Notes: generated from the letters alone by a model not told the origin. DNA of 64,000 bases from Puniceibacterium antarcticum (GCF_002760615.1 NZ_AWWI01000047.1:1-64000), one strand, 5' to 3'; shown: positions 7,272 to 17,335, counted from the stretch's first letter. Program-made: numbers and translations.

Positions 7272-8756
7272 GTGACCGTCCATCAGACGCTTCCCAAATC
7301 GCCCTTGAGCCAGGTGTCCGACCCCCGCCTCGTGCGCAGTTTTTCCTATATTGGCGGCAAGTGGTGCAATGCCGAGGACGGGGCGGCCTTTGCCGTGACC
7401 AACCCGGCGGATGGCCAATGGCTGGGCGAAGTGGCGAGCCTGTCCGGGGCGGAATCGCGCCGTGCGGTGGATGTGGCGCAGGCGGCCTTTGCCAGCTGGT
7501 CCGCGACCCTGCCGCAAGACCGCGCGCGGCTGCTGCGCCGCTGGTACGAGCTGATGATCGAACATCGCAAGGATCTGGCGCGGATCATGGTGCTGGAACA
7601 GGGCAAACCGATTTCCGAAGCCCGGGGCGAGATTAATTATGCCGCCGATTTCGTGGAATTCTATGCCGAAGAGACGCGCCGCCCGAACATCGAAGGCGTC
7701 ACATCACATCTGCCGGATGCCGAGGTCGAGCTTTGGCGCGAGCCGGTCGGTGTGGCCGCGCTGATCACGCCGTGGAACTTTCCCGCCGCGATGCTGACGC
7801 GCAAGGCGGCGGCGGCGCTGGCCGCGGGATGCACAGTTGTGTCCCATCCGTCGGCAGAGACGCCGTTTTCCGCGCTGGCGCTGGCCGAATTGGCCGAACG
7901 CGCCGGTTTTCCCGCAGGTGTGTTCAACGTGGTGACCGGCAAGGCGCCGGTGATCGTCGAGCCCTGGACCAAGGATGCCCGGGTGCGGGTGCTGTCCTTC
8001 ACCGGATCGACCGAGGTGGGCCGGCTGCTCTACCGGCAATGCGCCGATACCGTGAAGACGCTGATCATGGAGCTGGGTGGCCATGCGCCGGTGCTGGTGT
8101 TCCAGGACACCGATCTGGAGCAGGCGGTCGAGGAGACGATCAAGGCGAAATTCGCAACCTCGGGTCAGGATTGTCTGGGCGCGAACCGGATCTTTGTTGA
8201 ACGCCCGATCTATGATGCCTTTATCGAGAAGTTCACGGCGGCGACGCAGAAGATGACGCTGGGCATCGGTATGGATGACCCGGACATGGGCCCGCTGATG
8301 AACGAAAAGGCCGTGGCCAAGCAGGAAGAGCATGTGGCCGATGCGCTGGCCAAAGGCGCGCGGCTGGTCTGCGGTGGCAAGCGGCACAAATTGGGACCGT
8401 TGTTTTATGAGCCGACGGTGCTGGCCGATGTGCCCGCTGATGCGCTGATCCTGCGGGAAGAGACGTTCGGCCCCGTCGCGGCGATTGTGCCGTTCGACAC
8501 CGAGGACGAGGTGATCGCACGGGCCAATGACACAGAATACGGGCTTGTCGCCTATGTGCACACCGTCGATCCGCGCCGGATCTACCGGCTGGCCAAGGCG
8601 CTGCAGTTCGGCATGGTCGCGGTGAACCGTACCAAGGTGACCGGTGCGCCGATCCCCTTTGGCGGGATGAAGCAATCCGGGCTGGGCCGCGAAGGGGCGC
8701 GCCAAGGCCTCGAGGCGTTCACCGAGATCAAATACGTCTGCCGCGACTGGGCCTGA
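7272..8756 (+). CDS. ssd: NAD(P)-dependent semialdehyde dehydrogenase (Ssd/DoeC-like)
   Basis: 494-residue aldehyde dehydrogenase. Visible motifs are the TPWNFPAAM nucleotide-site loop, FTGSTEVGRLL, the MELGGH glutamate region, and the catalytic cysteine in GQDCLGANRI. The C-terminal PFGGMKQSGLGREG is typical of succinate-semialdehyde dehydrogenases. In ectoine catabolism this enzyme (ssd in Ruegeria, DoeC in Halomonas) oxidises aspartate semialdehyde to aspartate. The start is GTG 7272, preceded by AGAGGAG (7257-7263) at good spacing. The next gene is its partner aminotransferase. A general GabD role is also possible. Confidence 0.82.
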   Translation: MTVHQTLPKSPLSQVSDPRLVRSFSYIGGKWCNAEDGAAFAVTNPADGQWLGEVASLSGAESRRAVDVAQAAFASWSATLPQDRARLLRRWYELMIEHRKDLARIMVLEQGKPISEARGEINYAADFVEFYAEETRRPNIEGVTSHLPDAEVELWREPVGVAALITPWNFPAAMLTRKAAAALAAGCTVVSHPSAETPFSALALAELAERAGFPAGVFNVVTGKAPVIVEPWTKDARVRVLSFTGSTEVGRLLYRQCADTVKTLIMELGGHAPVLVFQDTDLEQAVEETIKAKFATSGQDCLGANRIFVERPIYDAFIEKFTAATQKMTLGIGMDDPDMGPLMNEKAVAKQEEHVADALAKGARLVCGGKRHKLGPLFYEPTVLADVPADALILREETFGPVAAIVPFDTEDEVIARANDTEYGLVAYVHTVDPRRIYRLAKALQFGMVAVNRTKVTGAPIPFGGMKQSGLGREGARQGLEAFTEIKYVCRDWA

Positions 8757-8779
8757 TGTCACTGGGCCTGATGCAACAG

Positions 8780-8830
8780 CGCAGCGGGCGCCGAGAATTT
8801 TCGTACAAAAATTCTGGGTCGGGCGCTGCG
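8780..8830. repeat. Long imperfect inverted repeat between ssd and atf
   Basis: Outer arms CGCAGCG (8780-8786) and CGCTGCG (8824-8830) enclose inner arms AGAATTTT (8794-8801) and AAAATTCT (8808-8815), with a CGTACA centre. The whole can fold as one long hairpin just before the ribosome site of atf. It could be an RNA element tuning atf, a weak terminator or an operator; the bases alone do not decide. Confidence 0.45.
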
Positions 8831-8856
8831 GGATATTTCAAGAAAAGGAAAAGACG

Positions 8857-10227
8857 ATGCTGAAGAATGACATGCTGGAACAGTGGGACCGCGAAAGCTT
8901 TTTCCACCCCTCGACCCACCTCGCGGAATTTGCGCGCGGGAATGTGGCGCAGCGGATCATCACCGGCGGCACCAACTGCCACATCGAAGACCGCGACGGC
9001 AACCGCATGCTCGACGCCTTTGCCGGCCTTTATTGCGTGAACGTCGGTTATGGCCGTCAGGACATTGCCGAAGCGATTGCCGCGCAGGCGAAAGAGCTGG
9101 CCTATTACCATTCCTACGTCGGGCACGGCACCGAGGCCTCCATCACGCTCGCCAAGATGATCATGGACCGCGCGCCCGCACATATGTCCAAGGTCTATTT
9201 CGGCATGTCCGGGTCGGATGCGAACGAGACCAACATCAAGCTGGTCTGGTATTACAACAACATCCTCGGCCGTCCCGAGAAGAAAAAGATCATCTCGCGC
9301 TGGCGCGGCTATCATGGTTCGGGTCTGATGACCGGGTCCCTGACCGGCCTGCACCTGTTTCACAACAAGTTCGACCTGCCGCTGAACCAAGTGCTGCACA
9401 CCGAGGCGCCGTACTATTTCCGTCGTCCCGACCTTGCCATGTCCGAGGCGGATTTTGTGGCGCATTGTGTGTCCGAGCTGGAAAAGATGATCGAGGAAGA
9501 GGGTGCCGACACCATCGCCGCCTTCATCGGTGAGCCGGTTCTGGGCACCGGGGGCATCGTGCCGCCGCCCGCAGGCTACTGGGACGCCATCCAGAAGGTT
9601 CTGGAAAAGCACGACATCCTGCTGATCGCGGATGAGGTCGTGACCGGCTTTGGCCGTCTGGGCACCATGTTCGGGTCCGAGCATTATGGCCTGAAGCCCG
9701 ACCTGATCACCATCGCCAAGGGTCTGACCAGCGCCTATGCGCCCCTGTCCGGGTCGATCGTGAGCGAGAAGATGTGGAAAGTGCTTGAGCGCGGCACCGA
9801 TGAGAATGGCGCCATCGGCCACGGCTGGACCTATTCGGCGCACCCGATCGGCGCGGCGGCGGGCGTTGCCAACCTCAAGCTGATAGACGAGCTGAACCTG
9901 GTTCAGAACGCCGGTGAAGTTGGCGCCTACCTCAACAAGGTCATGACCGAGGCTGTGGGGTCACACGCCAATGTCGGCGATGTGCGCGGCGAGGGCATGC
10001 TCTGCGCGGTGGAATTTGTGAAAGACCGCGACAGCCGCACGTTCTTTGACGCCGGTGACAAAGTCGGCCCGCAGCTGGCGGCGGCGCTGCTGGAGCAGAA
10101 CGTGATCGCACGCGCCATGCCGCAGGGCGATATCCTTGGCTTTGCACCGCCCTTCTGCCTGACCCATGAAGAGGCGGACGAGGTGGCCGGCAAGACCGCC
10201 ATCGCGGTGAAGAAGGTTCTGGGCTGA
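8857..10227 (+). CDS. atf: Class III aminotransferase (Atf/DoeD-like)
   Basis: 456-residue PLP aminotransferase of the class III (omega) type. Visible are the FAGLYCVNVGYGRQDIAEAI entrance region, SGSDANETNIKLV, SRWRGYHG, LIADEVVTGFGR, and the PLP-lysine segment TIAKGLTSAY. DoeD/Atf converts 2,4-diaminobutyrate to aspartate semialdehyde in ectoine breakdown, feeding the dehydrogenase encoded just upstream. The order ssd-atf is that of known ectoine clusters. A good AAGGA site precedes ATG 8857. Related omega-transaminases act on taurine, beta-alanine or GABA, so the substrate remains an inference from context. Confidence 0.82.
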   Translation: MLKNDMLEQWDRESFFHPSTHLAEFARGNVAQRIITGGTNCHIEDRDGNRMLDAFAGLYCVNVGYGRQDIAEAIAAQAKELAYYHSYVGHGTEASITLAKMIMDRAPAHMSKVYFGMSGSDANETNIKLVWYYNNILGRPEKKKIISRWRGYHGSGLMTGSLTGLHLFHNKFDLPLNQVLHTEAPYYFRRPDLAMSEADFVAHCVSELEKMIEEEGADTIAAFIGEPVLGTGGIVPPPAGYWDAIQKVLEKHDILLIADEVVTGFGRLGTMFGSEHYGLKPDLITIAKGLTSAYAPLSGSIVSEKMWKVLERGTDENGAIGHGWTYSAHPIGAAAGVANLKLIDELNLVQNAGEVGAYLNKVMTEAVGSHANVGDVRGEGMLCAVEFVKDRDSRTFFDAGDKVGPQLAAALLEQNVIARAMPQGDILGFAPPFCLTHEEADEVAGKTAIAVKKVLG

Positions 10228-10258
10228 CCCTTTCAGGGTTTGATCCATGCGAAAATGA

Positions 10259-10288
10259 CAGCGCGCCGGGTCCCGGCGCGCTGTTTTT
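10259..10288 (+). terminator. Rho-independent terminator after atf
   Basis: Perfect stem CAGCGCGCCG / CGGCGCGCTG with a short loop, followed by TTTTT at 10284-10288, 31 nt after the atf stop. It ends the eutBC-asnC-ssd-atf transcript and separates it from the convergent alcohol dehydrogenase gene. Confidence 0.9.
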
Positions 10289-10327
10289 CTGTCCACAGGC
10301 CGGGGAAAGGCGAAAGGCCGCGCCGCC

Positions 10328-11476
10328 CTAGCGGTGCAGGGTTTCCCAGAGGATCTGGACCAGCTGATGGGTTTCCAGCGTCACCGGGTTTGCCTTCATC
10401 GAGGACGACGCGCGCGCCTCGGTTGCGATGTCGGTGAGGTCGGCATCGGGGGGCAGCAGGTCAGACAGCGGCGGCAGTCCTTGGGCATCAACCCAGTCTT
10501 CGAACCGACGAAAGGCGCTGTCGGGCGCCCCGCCGAGGGCATCGGCCAGCCACCGGCGCACCTCTTGATAGCGGGCAATTTTCAGCCCCTGATCGGGCAG
10601 CACCCGTTCGTTCATCCGCAGGACCGGCGCCAGAAGCCGCCCACAGATCGCGCCATGCGCCGTGCCATAGCGCCCGCCGATCACCCCGGCAAAGCCATGC
10701 ACCGCGCCCAGCCCGGCATTGGCCAAGGCGATGCCGCCGGTCAGGCTGGTATAGGCCAGATCATCGCGGGCATTTGCATCCTCGCCCTGCATCAGATGGG
10801 CCAGCGCGTTCAGCCCGCGCGGGATGGCATCGCGGCACAGGGTATCTGTAAATTGGGTGGCACGGGCAGAAAGATAGGGTTCGATCACCTGCGTGATCGC
10901 ATCAAGGCCCGAGGCCAGCGTGACGCCGCGCGGGCAGTGGTCTGTCAGGGCGGGGTCGACCAGCGCGAGGCTTGCCAGCATGCGATCATCGCGCAGGCTG
11001 ACCTTGCGCTGATGGGACGGCACGCCGATCACCGCATTTTTTGTTGCCTCTGACCCGGTTCCCGCCGTGGTCGGACAGGCGATGAAGGGCAGCGGGGGAG
11101 CGTCCAGCGGCAGGCCCTGGCCCACGATTTCCAGATACGCCATCGGATCGCGGGGCGCCGGGATCAGCGCGGCAAGCGCCTTGCCAAGGTCGATGACAGC
11201 GCCGCCGCCCATGGCGAGCACGCAGTTGGGTTGCACCGCGCGGGCGGTGGTCAGCGCGGTTTCAAGCTGGGGGATATCAGGTTCGCCCGCCCCAAAGAGC
11301 GTCGTGACCGTGCAGCCAAGCGCCTGAAGTTGCGTGACGGTTGTGTCGACAAAAGCCACGGACCGGCCCCGGACCAGCAGCACGCGGCTGCCGTGGCGCG
11401 CCACCTCTTTGGGCAGGCTCGCGGCCGCCCCCCGGCCAAATACGATCCGGGGAGCTTGGAGGGAAAACGGCTTCAT
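10328..11476 (-). CDS. Iron-containing alcohol dehydrogenase
   Basis: 382 residues of the group III (Fe-type) alcohol dehydrogenase family. The NAD domain has VLAMGGGAVIDLGKALA and the conserved PTTAGTGSEAT. The metal region reads GLDAITQVIEPY and later HGFAGVIGGRYGTAHG. The first histidine ligand of the classical DxxxH motif is Gln here; the aspartate and the two later histidines are kept. It is the last gene of a glpK-fbp-adh run, 19 nt after fbp, so a role in oxidising glycerol-linked or other short alcohols is possible. The substrate is not identifiable from sequence. Confidence 0.85.
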   Translation of the reverse strand: MKPFSLQAPRIVFGRGAAASLPKEVARHGSRVLLVRGRSVAFVDTTVTQLQALGCTVTTLFGAGEPDIPQLETALTTARAVQPNCVLAMGGGAVIDLGKALAALIPAPRDPMAYLEIVGQGLPLDAPPLPFIACPTTAGTGSEATKNAVIGVPSHQRKVSLRDDRMLASLALVDPALTDHCPRGVTLASGLDAITQVIEPYLSARATQFTDTLCRDAIPRGLNALAHLMQGEDANARDDLAYTSLTGGIALANAGLGAVHGFAGVIGGRYGTAHGAICGRLLAPVLRMNERVLPDQGLKIARYQEVRRWLADALGGAPDSAFRRFEDWVDAQGLPPLSDLLPPDADLTDIATEARASSSMKANPVTLETHQLVQILWETLHR

Positions 11477-11495
11477 TGTTGGAGCTTCCGGTGGT

Positions 11496-12479
11496 TCACG
11501 CCTCTGCGGGCTGCCGGTGCATCTGGTTCAGCAGCTCGACCTCTTCGCGTGAACCGAGGATCGTGGCGGTACGCTGATGCGGTTCGGTCGGCACCAGATC
11601 GAGGATGCGTTCCGTCCCGGTCGAGCCCATGCCGCCGGCGGCTTCCATGATCTTGGCCATTGGCGCGACTTCGTATAAAAGGCGCAGACGGCCACCCGCC
11701 GCGCGGTTCTTGTCATCCAGCGGATAAAGGAAGACACCGCCGCGCATCAGCACGCGATGCACCTCGGCCACCATGGAGGCGACCCAGCGCATGTTAAAAT
11801 CCTTGCCGCGCGGACCATCGGCACCAGCCACGCAATCTGCAACATAGTCGCGGATCGGCTGATCCCAGAACCGCTGGCGGGCGCTGTTGATGGCAAATTC
11901 GTTTGTGGTTTCGGGAATGGTCATGCTGGGCTGCGTCAGACGGAAAATGCCCGTGCCCTGATGCAGTGTGAAGCCCTGCACGCCCTTGCCTGCGGCCAGA
12001 ACCATCATCGTGGCCGGACCATAGAGCGCATAGCCCGCAACCAGCTGATCATCGCCCTTGCGCAGCACGTTCTTGTCGCCATCCGCCTCGACCTGCATGA
12101 TCGAGAAGATCGTGCCGACCGACAGGTTGGTGTCGAGGTTCGACGAGCCGTCCAGCGGATCGAAGAACAGCATGTAGTCGCCTTTTTTCGGCTCTTTCAG
12201 CCAGACGACCTCTTCGATCTCTTCCGAGACCAGCGCGGCCAGACGGGGGCTGTTGGCGCAGGTGGACACAAAGATGTCGTTGGCGATGATATCCAGCGGC
12301 TTCTGATCCTCGCCCTGCACATTGGTGCTGCCCGCGACGCCAAGGTTGCCCTTGAGCGGACCATTGCGCACCTCGTAGGCGGTGGCGCGGCAGGCGGATG
12401 CGATGTCTTCGAGCAGGAAGATCAGGTCGGAATCATGGCCGGCATCGGTCAGATGGCGGCGCAGGGTGATGGCGGTCAT
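11496..12479 (-). CDS. fbp: Fructose-1,6-bisphosphatase class I
   Basis: 327 residues. The metal/phosphate site is visible as LVSEEIEEVVWL and LFFDPLDGSSNLDTN, with the second half containing GGVFLYPLDDKNRAAGGRLRLLYE. Fbp removes the 1-phosphate of fructose 1,6-bisphosphate, the committed step of gluconeogenesis. It lies 23 nt downstream of glpK and 19 nt upstream of the Fe-ADH gene. This links glycerol-derived DHAP directly to hexose formation. It differs from the Calvin-cycle Fbp setting: no cbb genes are near. Confidence 0.95.
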   Translation of the reverse strand: MTAITLRRHLTDAGHDSDLIFLLEDIASACRATAYEVRNGPLKGNLGVAGSTNVQGEDQKPLDIIANDIFVSTCANSPRLAALVSEEIEEVVWLKEPKKGDYMLFFDPLDGSSNLDTNLSVGTIFSIMQVEADGDKNVLRKGDDQLVAGYALYGPATMMVLAAGKGVQGFTLHQGTGIFRLTQPSMTIPETTNEFAINSARQRFWDQPIRDYVADCVAGADGPRGKDFNMRWVASMVAEVHRVLMRGGVFLYPLDDKNRAAGGRLRLLYEVAPMAKIMEAAGGMGSTGTERILDLVPTEPHQRTATILGSREEVELLNQMHRQPAEA

Positions 12480-12502
12480 GGCGGGCCTTTCAAATCACAG
12501 TC

Positions 12503-13990
12503 TCAAAAAGTCATCGCGGCGGATACCGCGCGTTTCCAGGCATCATACTTCGTCGCGCGGTCCGCGTCCGACATGCCGGGATCAAAGCTGCGATCAAGCC
12601 GCCACATGTCCGCGAAACCCGCCATGTCCGGGTACACGCCGGCGCGCTGCCCGGCAAGCCACGCCACGCCCATTGCCGTGGTTTCCAGCACCTGTGGTCG
12701 ATCTACAGGCGCTCCGATGATATCCGACAGGAACTGCATGGCATAATCGCTGGCTGACATGCCGCCATCGACGCGCAGGGTCTGGTTGCCACCCTCGGGT
12801 GCCCAGTCGGCATGCATCGCCTCCAGCAAATCGCGGGTCTGGTAGCCGACGGATTCCAGCGCGGCCTTGGCAAATTCGTTGGGCCCGGAATTGCGCGTCA
12901 TTCCAAAGATCGCGCCACGGCATTCGGCGTTCCAGTAGGGCGCGCCAAGGCCGGTGAAGGCGGGAACCAGCACGACATTCTGTTTCTCATCCGCCCCTTC
13001 GGCCAGCGGCTGGGTTTCCTTGGCGTCGCGGATGATTTTCAGCCCGTCGCGCAGCCATTGCACCACGGCGCCGGCGATAAAGATCGATCCCTCAAGCGCA
13101 TAGGTCGGCTTGCCATCCAGCTGATAGGCGATGGTGGTCAGCAGGCGGTTCTTGGATTTCACCGGCGTGTCACCGGTGTTGAGCAGGGCAAAGCAGCCGG
13201 TGCCATAGGTGGATTTCAGCATACCGGGCTGGAAACAGGCCTGACCCAGTGTCGCCGCCTGCTGATCGCCGGCCACGCCCAGAATGGGGATTTCACGCCC
13301 GAACAGATCGGGGCGGACCATGCCGAAATCGGCAGCGCAATCCTTGACCTCGGGCAGCATCTGGATCGGGATGTCGAACAGATCGCAGATGGTCTGCGAC
13401 CAGCGGCCTTTGCGGATATCATACAGCAGGGTGCGCGCGGCGTTGGTGGCGTCGGTCACATGCTGCGCGCCGCCGGTCAGCTTCCAGATCAGGAAGCTGT
13501 CCACCGTGCCAAACAGCAGCTTGCCATCCTTGGCCATCTGCCGCGCACCGTCCACATGGTCGAGGATCCATTTGAGTTTCGTGCCCGAGAAATAGGGATC
13601 AAGCAGCAGGCCGGTGCGGTCGGTGAACATCTCTTCATGGCCCGCATCGCGCAATTCGGCGCAGGTGTCCGAGGTGCGGCGGTCCTGCCAGACAATCGCG
13701 CGGTGGATCGCCTGACCGGTGTCCTTGTCCCAGACCACTGTGGTTTCACGCTGGTTTGTGATGCCGATGGCGACAATTTCAGTCGCGGAGATGCCCGCGC
13801 GTTCGATCACCTGCCGGCAGGTGCCCGCAACGGTAGACCACAGGTCAGACACCTCGTGTTCGACCCAGCCCGAGGCTGGATAATACTGTTCGAATTCTTC
13901 CTGGGCGACGGCGGTGACCTTCATCGCCTCGTCAAACAGGATCGCCCGGCTGGATGTGGTGCCCTGATCGATGGCTAGGATATAGCGCAT
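12503..13990 (-). CDS. glpK: Glycerol kinase
   Basis: 495 residues of the FGGY kinase family, full length. It begins [18 protein letters not shown] (phosphate-1 loop), then has [28 protein letters not shown] and, near the C-terminus, the second signature around [20 protein letters not shown]. It makes sn-glycerol 3-phosphate from imported glycerol; GlpD oxidises this to DHAP. It is first in the glpK-fbp-adh transcript. The terminator of the upstream glpV operon stands 100 nt before it, so it probably has its own promoter in the 14.0-14.1 kb gap. Confidence 0.96.
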   Translation of the reverse strand: MRYILAIDQGTTSSRAILFDEAMKVTAVAQEEFEQYYPASGWVEHEVSDLWSTVAGTCRQVIERAGISATEIVAIGITNQRETTVVWDKDTGQAIHRAIVWQDRRTSDTCAELRDAGHEEMFTDRTGLLLDPYFSGTKLKWILDHVDGARQMAKDGKLLFGTVDSFLIWKLTGGAQHVTDATNAARTLLYDIRKGRWSQTICDLFDIPIQMLPEVKDCAADFGMVRPDLFGREIPILGVAGDQQAATLGQACFQPGMLKSTYGTGCFALLNTGDTPVKSKNRLLTTIAYQLDGKPTYALEGSIFIAGAVVQWLRDGLKIIRDAKETQPLAEGADEKQNVVLVPAFTGLGAPYWNAECRGAIFGMTRNSGPNEFAKAALESVGYQTRDLLEAMHADWAPEGGNQTLRVDGGMSASDYAMQFLSDIIGAPVDRPQVLETTAMGVAWLAGQRAGVYPDMAGFADMWRLDRSFDPGMSDADRATKYDAWKRAVSAAMTF

Positions 13991-14092
13991 GGCCGCTCCT
14001 CCCCCTTTTGATTGGTCTATTCTGGACGAAACGGGGCCGGTTGGTCATCTGACCCGCTTGGTTCAAAATATCTCTTGGTGCGAGATAAGCAT

Positions 14093-14124
14093 AAAAAAGC
14101 CGGAGCCCCAAGCGGGGCTCCGGC
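14093..14124 (-). terminator. Rho-independent terminator of the glp transporter operon
   Basis: On the minus strand an 11-bp stem (GCCGGAGCCCC and its complement, 4-nt loop) is followed by TTTTTT (14098-14093). It begins 9 nt after the glpV stop codon, closing the glpD-to-glpV operon. Confidence 0.92.
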
Positions 14125-14133
14125 GATGGTTTC

Positions 14134-15855
14134 TTACTTCCACGACGCGATCAGCTCGTCATAGCTGACGGTCTGGGGTTCTTCGCGTTCGTTTTCAAGC
14201 TTGGGCTTGGGGGCGCCGGGCTGTTCGAGCCAGTATTCGGCGGTTTCCTCGTCGTTCAGCTTGGGGCCGATGTCGCCCTGGATGCCGGCACGTTCAAGAC
14301 GCGACATCACCGATTCCATGTCCGCACAAAGCTTGTCGAGCGCTTCCTGCGAGGTCTTGGCGCCGGACATGGCGTCGCCGATGTTCTGCCACCAGAGCTG
14401 AGCCAGCTTGGGGTAGTCGGGCACGTTTGTCCCGGTCGGCGACCACTGGGTGCGGGCCGGCGAGCGGTAGAATTCCACCAGACCGCCAAGTTTCGGCGCG
14501 CGTTCGGTGAAGCTTTCGTGCTGGATGGTCGATTCACGGATGAAGGTCAGACCTTCATGCGCCTTTTTCACATCCACGGTCTTGGAGGTCACGAACTGGG
14601 CATAGAGCCAGGCCGCCTTGGCACGATCCACGGGAGTCGATTTCATCAGCGTCCAGGATCCCACGTCCTGATAGCCGACTTTCATGCCCTCTTCCCAATA
14701 CGCGCCGTGCGGCGACGGGGCGAGGCGCCATTTCGGCGTGCCGTCCTCGTTCATCACCGGCAGCGACGGATCCACGAGGGACGCCACAAAGGTGGTGTAG
14801 AGGAACATCTGCTGGGCAACACTGCCCTGCCCCGGAACCGGACCGGCCTCGGAGAAGGTCATGCCCATGGCGGCGGGCGGCGAGTAGTTCTGCAGCCAGT
14901 TGATGGCCTTATCGACCGCATAGACGGCGGCGGGCGCGTTCGTGGCACCGCCACGGGTCATGCAGGCGCCGACAGGCTGGGATTGATCGTTGACGCGGAT
15001 GCCCCATTCGTCGACGGGCAGGCCGTTCGGCTCACCCTTGTCGCCCATACCAGCCATGGACATCCACGCATCGGTGTACCGCCAGCCAAGGCTGGGGTCC
15101 TTTTTGCCGTAGTCCATGTTGCCATAGACTTCGCCGGTGACATCCATGTGCGACAGATCGCGGCCGGTGAAGAATTCGGCGATATCCTCATACGCGGACC
15201 AGTTGACCGGAACGCCCAGATCGTAGCCATATTTCTCTTTGAAATCGGCCTTGTTCTTGTCGTCGTTGAACCAGTCATACCGGAACCAGTACAGGTTCGC
15301 GAACTGCTGGTCGGGCAGCTGGTAGAGATCGCCATCCGGTGCGGTGGTGAACTGCGTGCCGATAAAGTCGGGCAGGTCGAGACCGGGGTTGGTCACGTCC
15401 GCGCCTTCGTTCGCCATCCAGTCGGTCAGGCTGCGTGCCTGCTGGTAGCGCCAGTGGGTGCCGATCAGGTCGGAATCGTTGACATAGGCGTCATAGATGT
15501 TTTCGCCCGACTGCATCTGTGTCTGCAGTTTTTCGACAACGTCACCTTCGCCGATCAGGTCATGGGTCAGGTTGATGCCCGTGATCTTGCTGAACGCCTC
15601 GGCCAGGACCTTGGATTCATATTCATGGGTTGTGATCGTTTCCGACACCACCTTGATGTCCATGCCGGCAAAGGGGGCAGCGGCGTCGATGAACCACTGC
15701 ATTTCGGCTTCTTGCTCTGCGCGGGTCAGCGAGGACACGTCGCCGATTTCGCTGTCCAGAAACGCCTTGGCGGCGTCCATGTCAGCGAAGGCAGGGCCAG
15801 CCAGACAGGCAAGCGCCGCGGCCACCGCGGTTGTGGATCTCAGATTAAGGTTCAT
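14134..15855 (-). CDS. glpV: Glycerol ABC transporter, periplasmic binding protein
   Basis: 573 residues with a clear Sec signal peptide (residues 1-24, ending GPAFA). The rest resembles the large extracellular solute-binding proteins of GlpV type, longer than typical sugar-binding proteins (about 400-450). In Rhizobium leguminosarum the glpSTPQUV transporter was shown to be needed for growth on glycerol. The neighbours glpD, glpK and glpR point to the same substrate here. It is last in the operon, 71 nt after glpU, a position that allows separate translation at high level. It ends at a strong terminator. Confidence 0.88.
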   Translation of the reverse strand: MNLNLRSTTAVAAALACLAGPAFADMDAAKAFLDSEIGDVSSLTRAEQEAEMQWFIDAAAPFAGMDIKVVSETITTHEYESKVLAEAFSKITGINLTHDLIGEGDVVEKLQTQMQSGENIYDAYVNDSDLIGTHWRYQQARSLTDWMANEGADVTNPGLDLPDFIGTQFTTAPDGDLYQLPDQQFANLYWFRYDWFNDDKNKADFKEKYGYDLGVPVNWSAYEDIAEFFTGRDLSHMDVTGEVYGNMDYGKKDPSLGWRYTDAWMSMAGMGDKGEPNGLPVDEWGIRVNDQSQPVGACMTRGGATNAPAAVYAVDKAINWLQNYSPPAAMGMTFSEAGPVPGQGSVAQQMFLYTTFVASLVDPSLPVMNEDGTPKWRLAPSPHGAYWEEGMKVGYQDVGSWTLMKSTPVDRAKAAWLYAQFVTSKTVDVKKAHEGLTFIRESTIQHESFTERAPKLGGLVEFYRSPARTQWSPTGTNVPDYPKLAQLWWQNIGDAMSGAKTSQEALDKLCADMESVMSRLERAGIQGDIGPKLNDEETAEYWLEQPGAPKPKLENEREEPQTVSYDELIASWK

Positions 15856-15926
15856 GTGGTTCCTCCCGTATTGAACCGTTTCTTGTGGTCTCCGAGGTCT
15901 CCAAATTCCCCGGAGGCGCCGTTGAT

Positions 15927-16199
15927 CTAGACGAAGCGGAACACCGCAACGGCATAGATCAGGCAGACGATCAGCGCATAAGGTTGGCTTGCGCCGACGA
16001 TCCCGAGCCAGGCCAGATTGATAAAGGCCGAGCCAAGAAGAGTGATAAAGAGGCGGTCGCCCCGTGTCGTTTCGATCCTGAGAATGCCCGTGCGGGGCGT
16101 TTCAGGGAATTTCACCGCGAGGATCGAGAAGGTGATCAGCAGCAGGGCGATCACTCCGAAAAAGGCCGCCGTGGGCCAGGTCCATGCCATCCATGCCAT
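15927..16199 (-). CDS. glpU: Small membrane protein of the glycerol transporter operon (DUF2160, GlpU)
   Basis: 90 residues with about three hydrophobic helices (near residues 8-29, 50-68 and 72-88) and the conserved start MAWMAWTWPTAAFF. This matches DUF2160 proteins, which are regularly encoded between the permease and binding-protein genes of GlpSTPQUV-type loci. The exact role is unknown; a helper of the membrane complex is the usual guess. A strong GGGAGGA site precedes the start. It begins 2 nt after the stop of the small gene before it. Confidence 0.88.
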   Translation of the reverse strand: MAWMAWTWPTAAFFGVIALLLITFSILAVKFPETPRTGILRIETTRGDRLFITLLGSAFINLAWLGIVGASQPYALIVCLIYAVAVFRFV

Positions 16200-16201
16200 G
16201 T

Positions 16202-16467
16202 TCAGGTCCTCCCGCGCGGTTCAAACCGCACATATTCCTGAGGATTCACTGGATAATCCGTAGGGCAAACGTTTTCGAAAGGTTCTTTCCTGATGGAGGC
16301 ATAGAAGGCCTTACCAAGTACCTGATGATCCGTGTCTGACATCTCAGCCCATGCCTGTGGGCAGAAAAGATCTTCGAGAACAAAGGCCTTTCCGGTTCCG
16401 ATGCGCCAGATGCTATCTTCTATGTGTTTACGATACTTGGACAGTAATATGTCTTGGCGGTCGGTCA

Positions 16468-16468
<1 letters not shown>
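16202..16468 (-). CDS. Small DUF1413-like protein inserted between glpQ and glpU
   Basis: About 88 residues, soluble, no signal peptide. The pattern FVLEDLFCPQAWAEMS, then VLGKAFYASI and a late YVRFEPRG resembles the small DUF1413 family (F-L-x-DLF, W, LG-x-x-F, Y-x-R), whose function is unknown. This is a resemblance read by eye. The start ATG overlaps the glpQ stop (TGATG) and is preceded by GGGGAGGG, so translation is well supported; a second ATG 3 nt upstream is possible. It sits tightly between glpQ and glpU, where the rhizobial operon is not known to me to carry a gene. Confidence 0.7.
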
Positions 16469-17334
<866 letters not shown>

Positions 17335-17335
17335 C

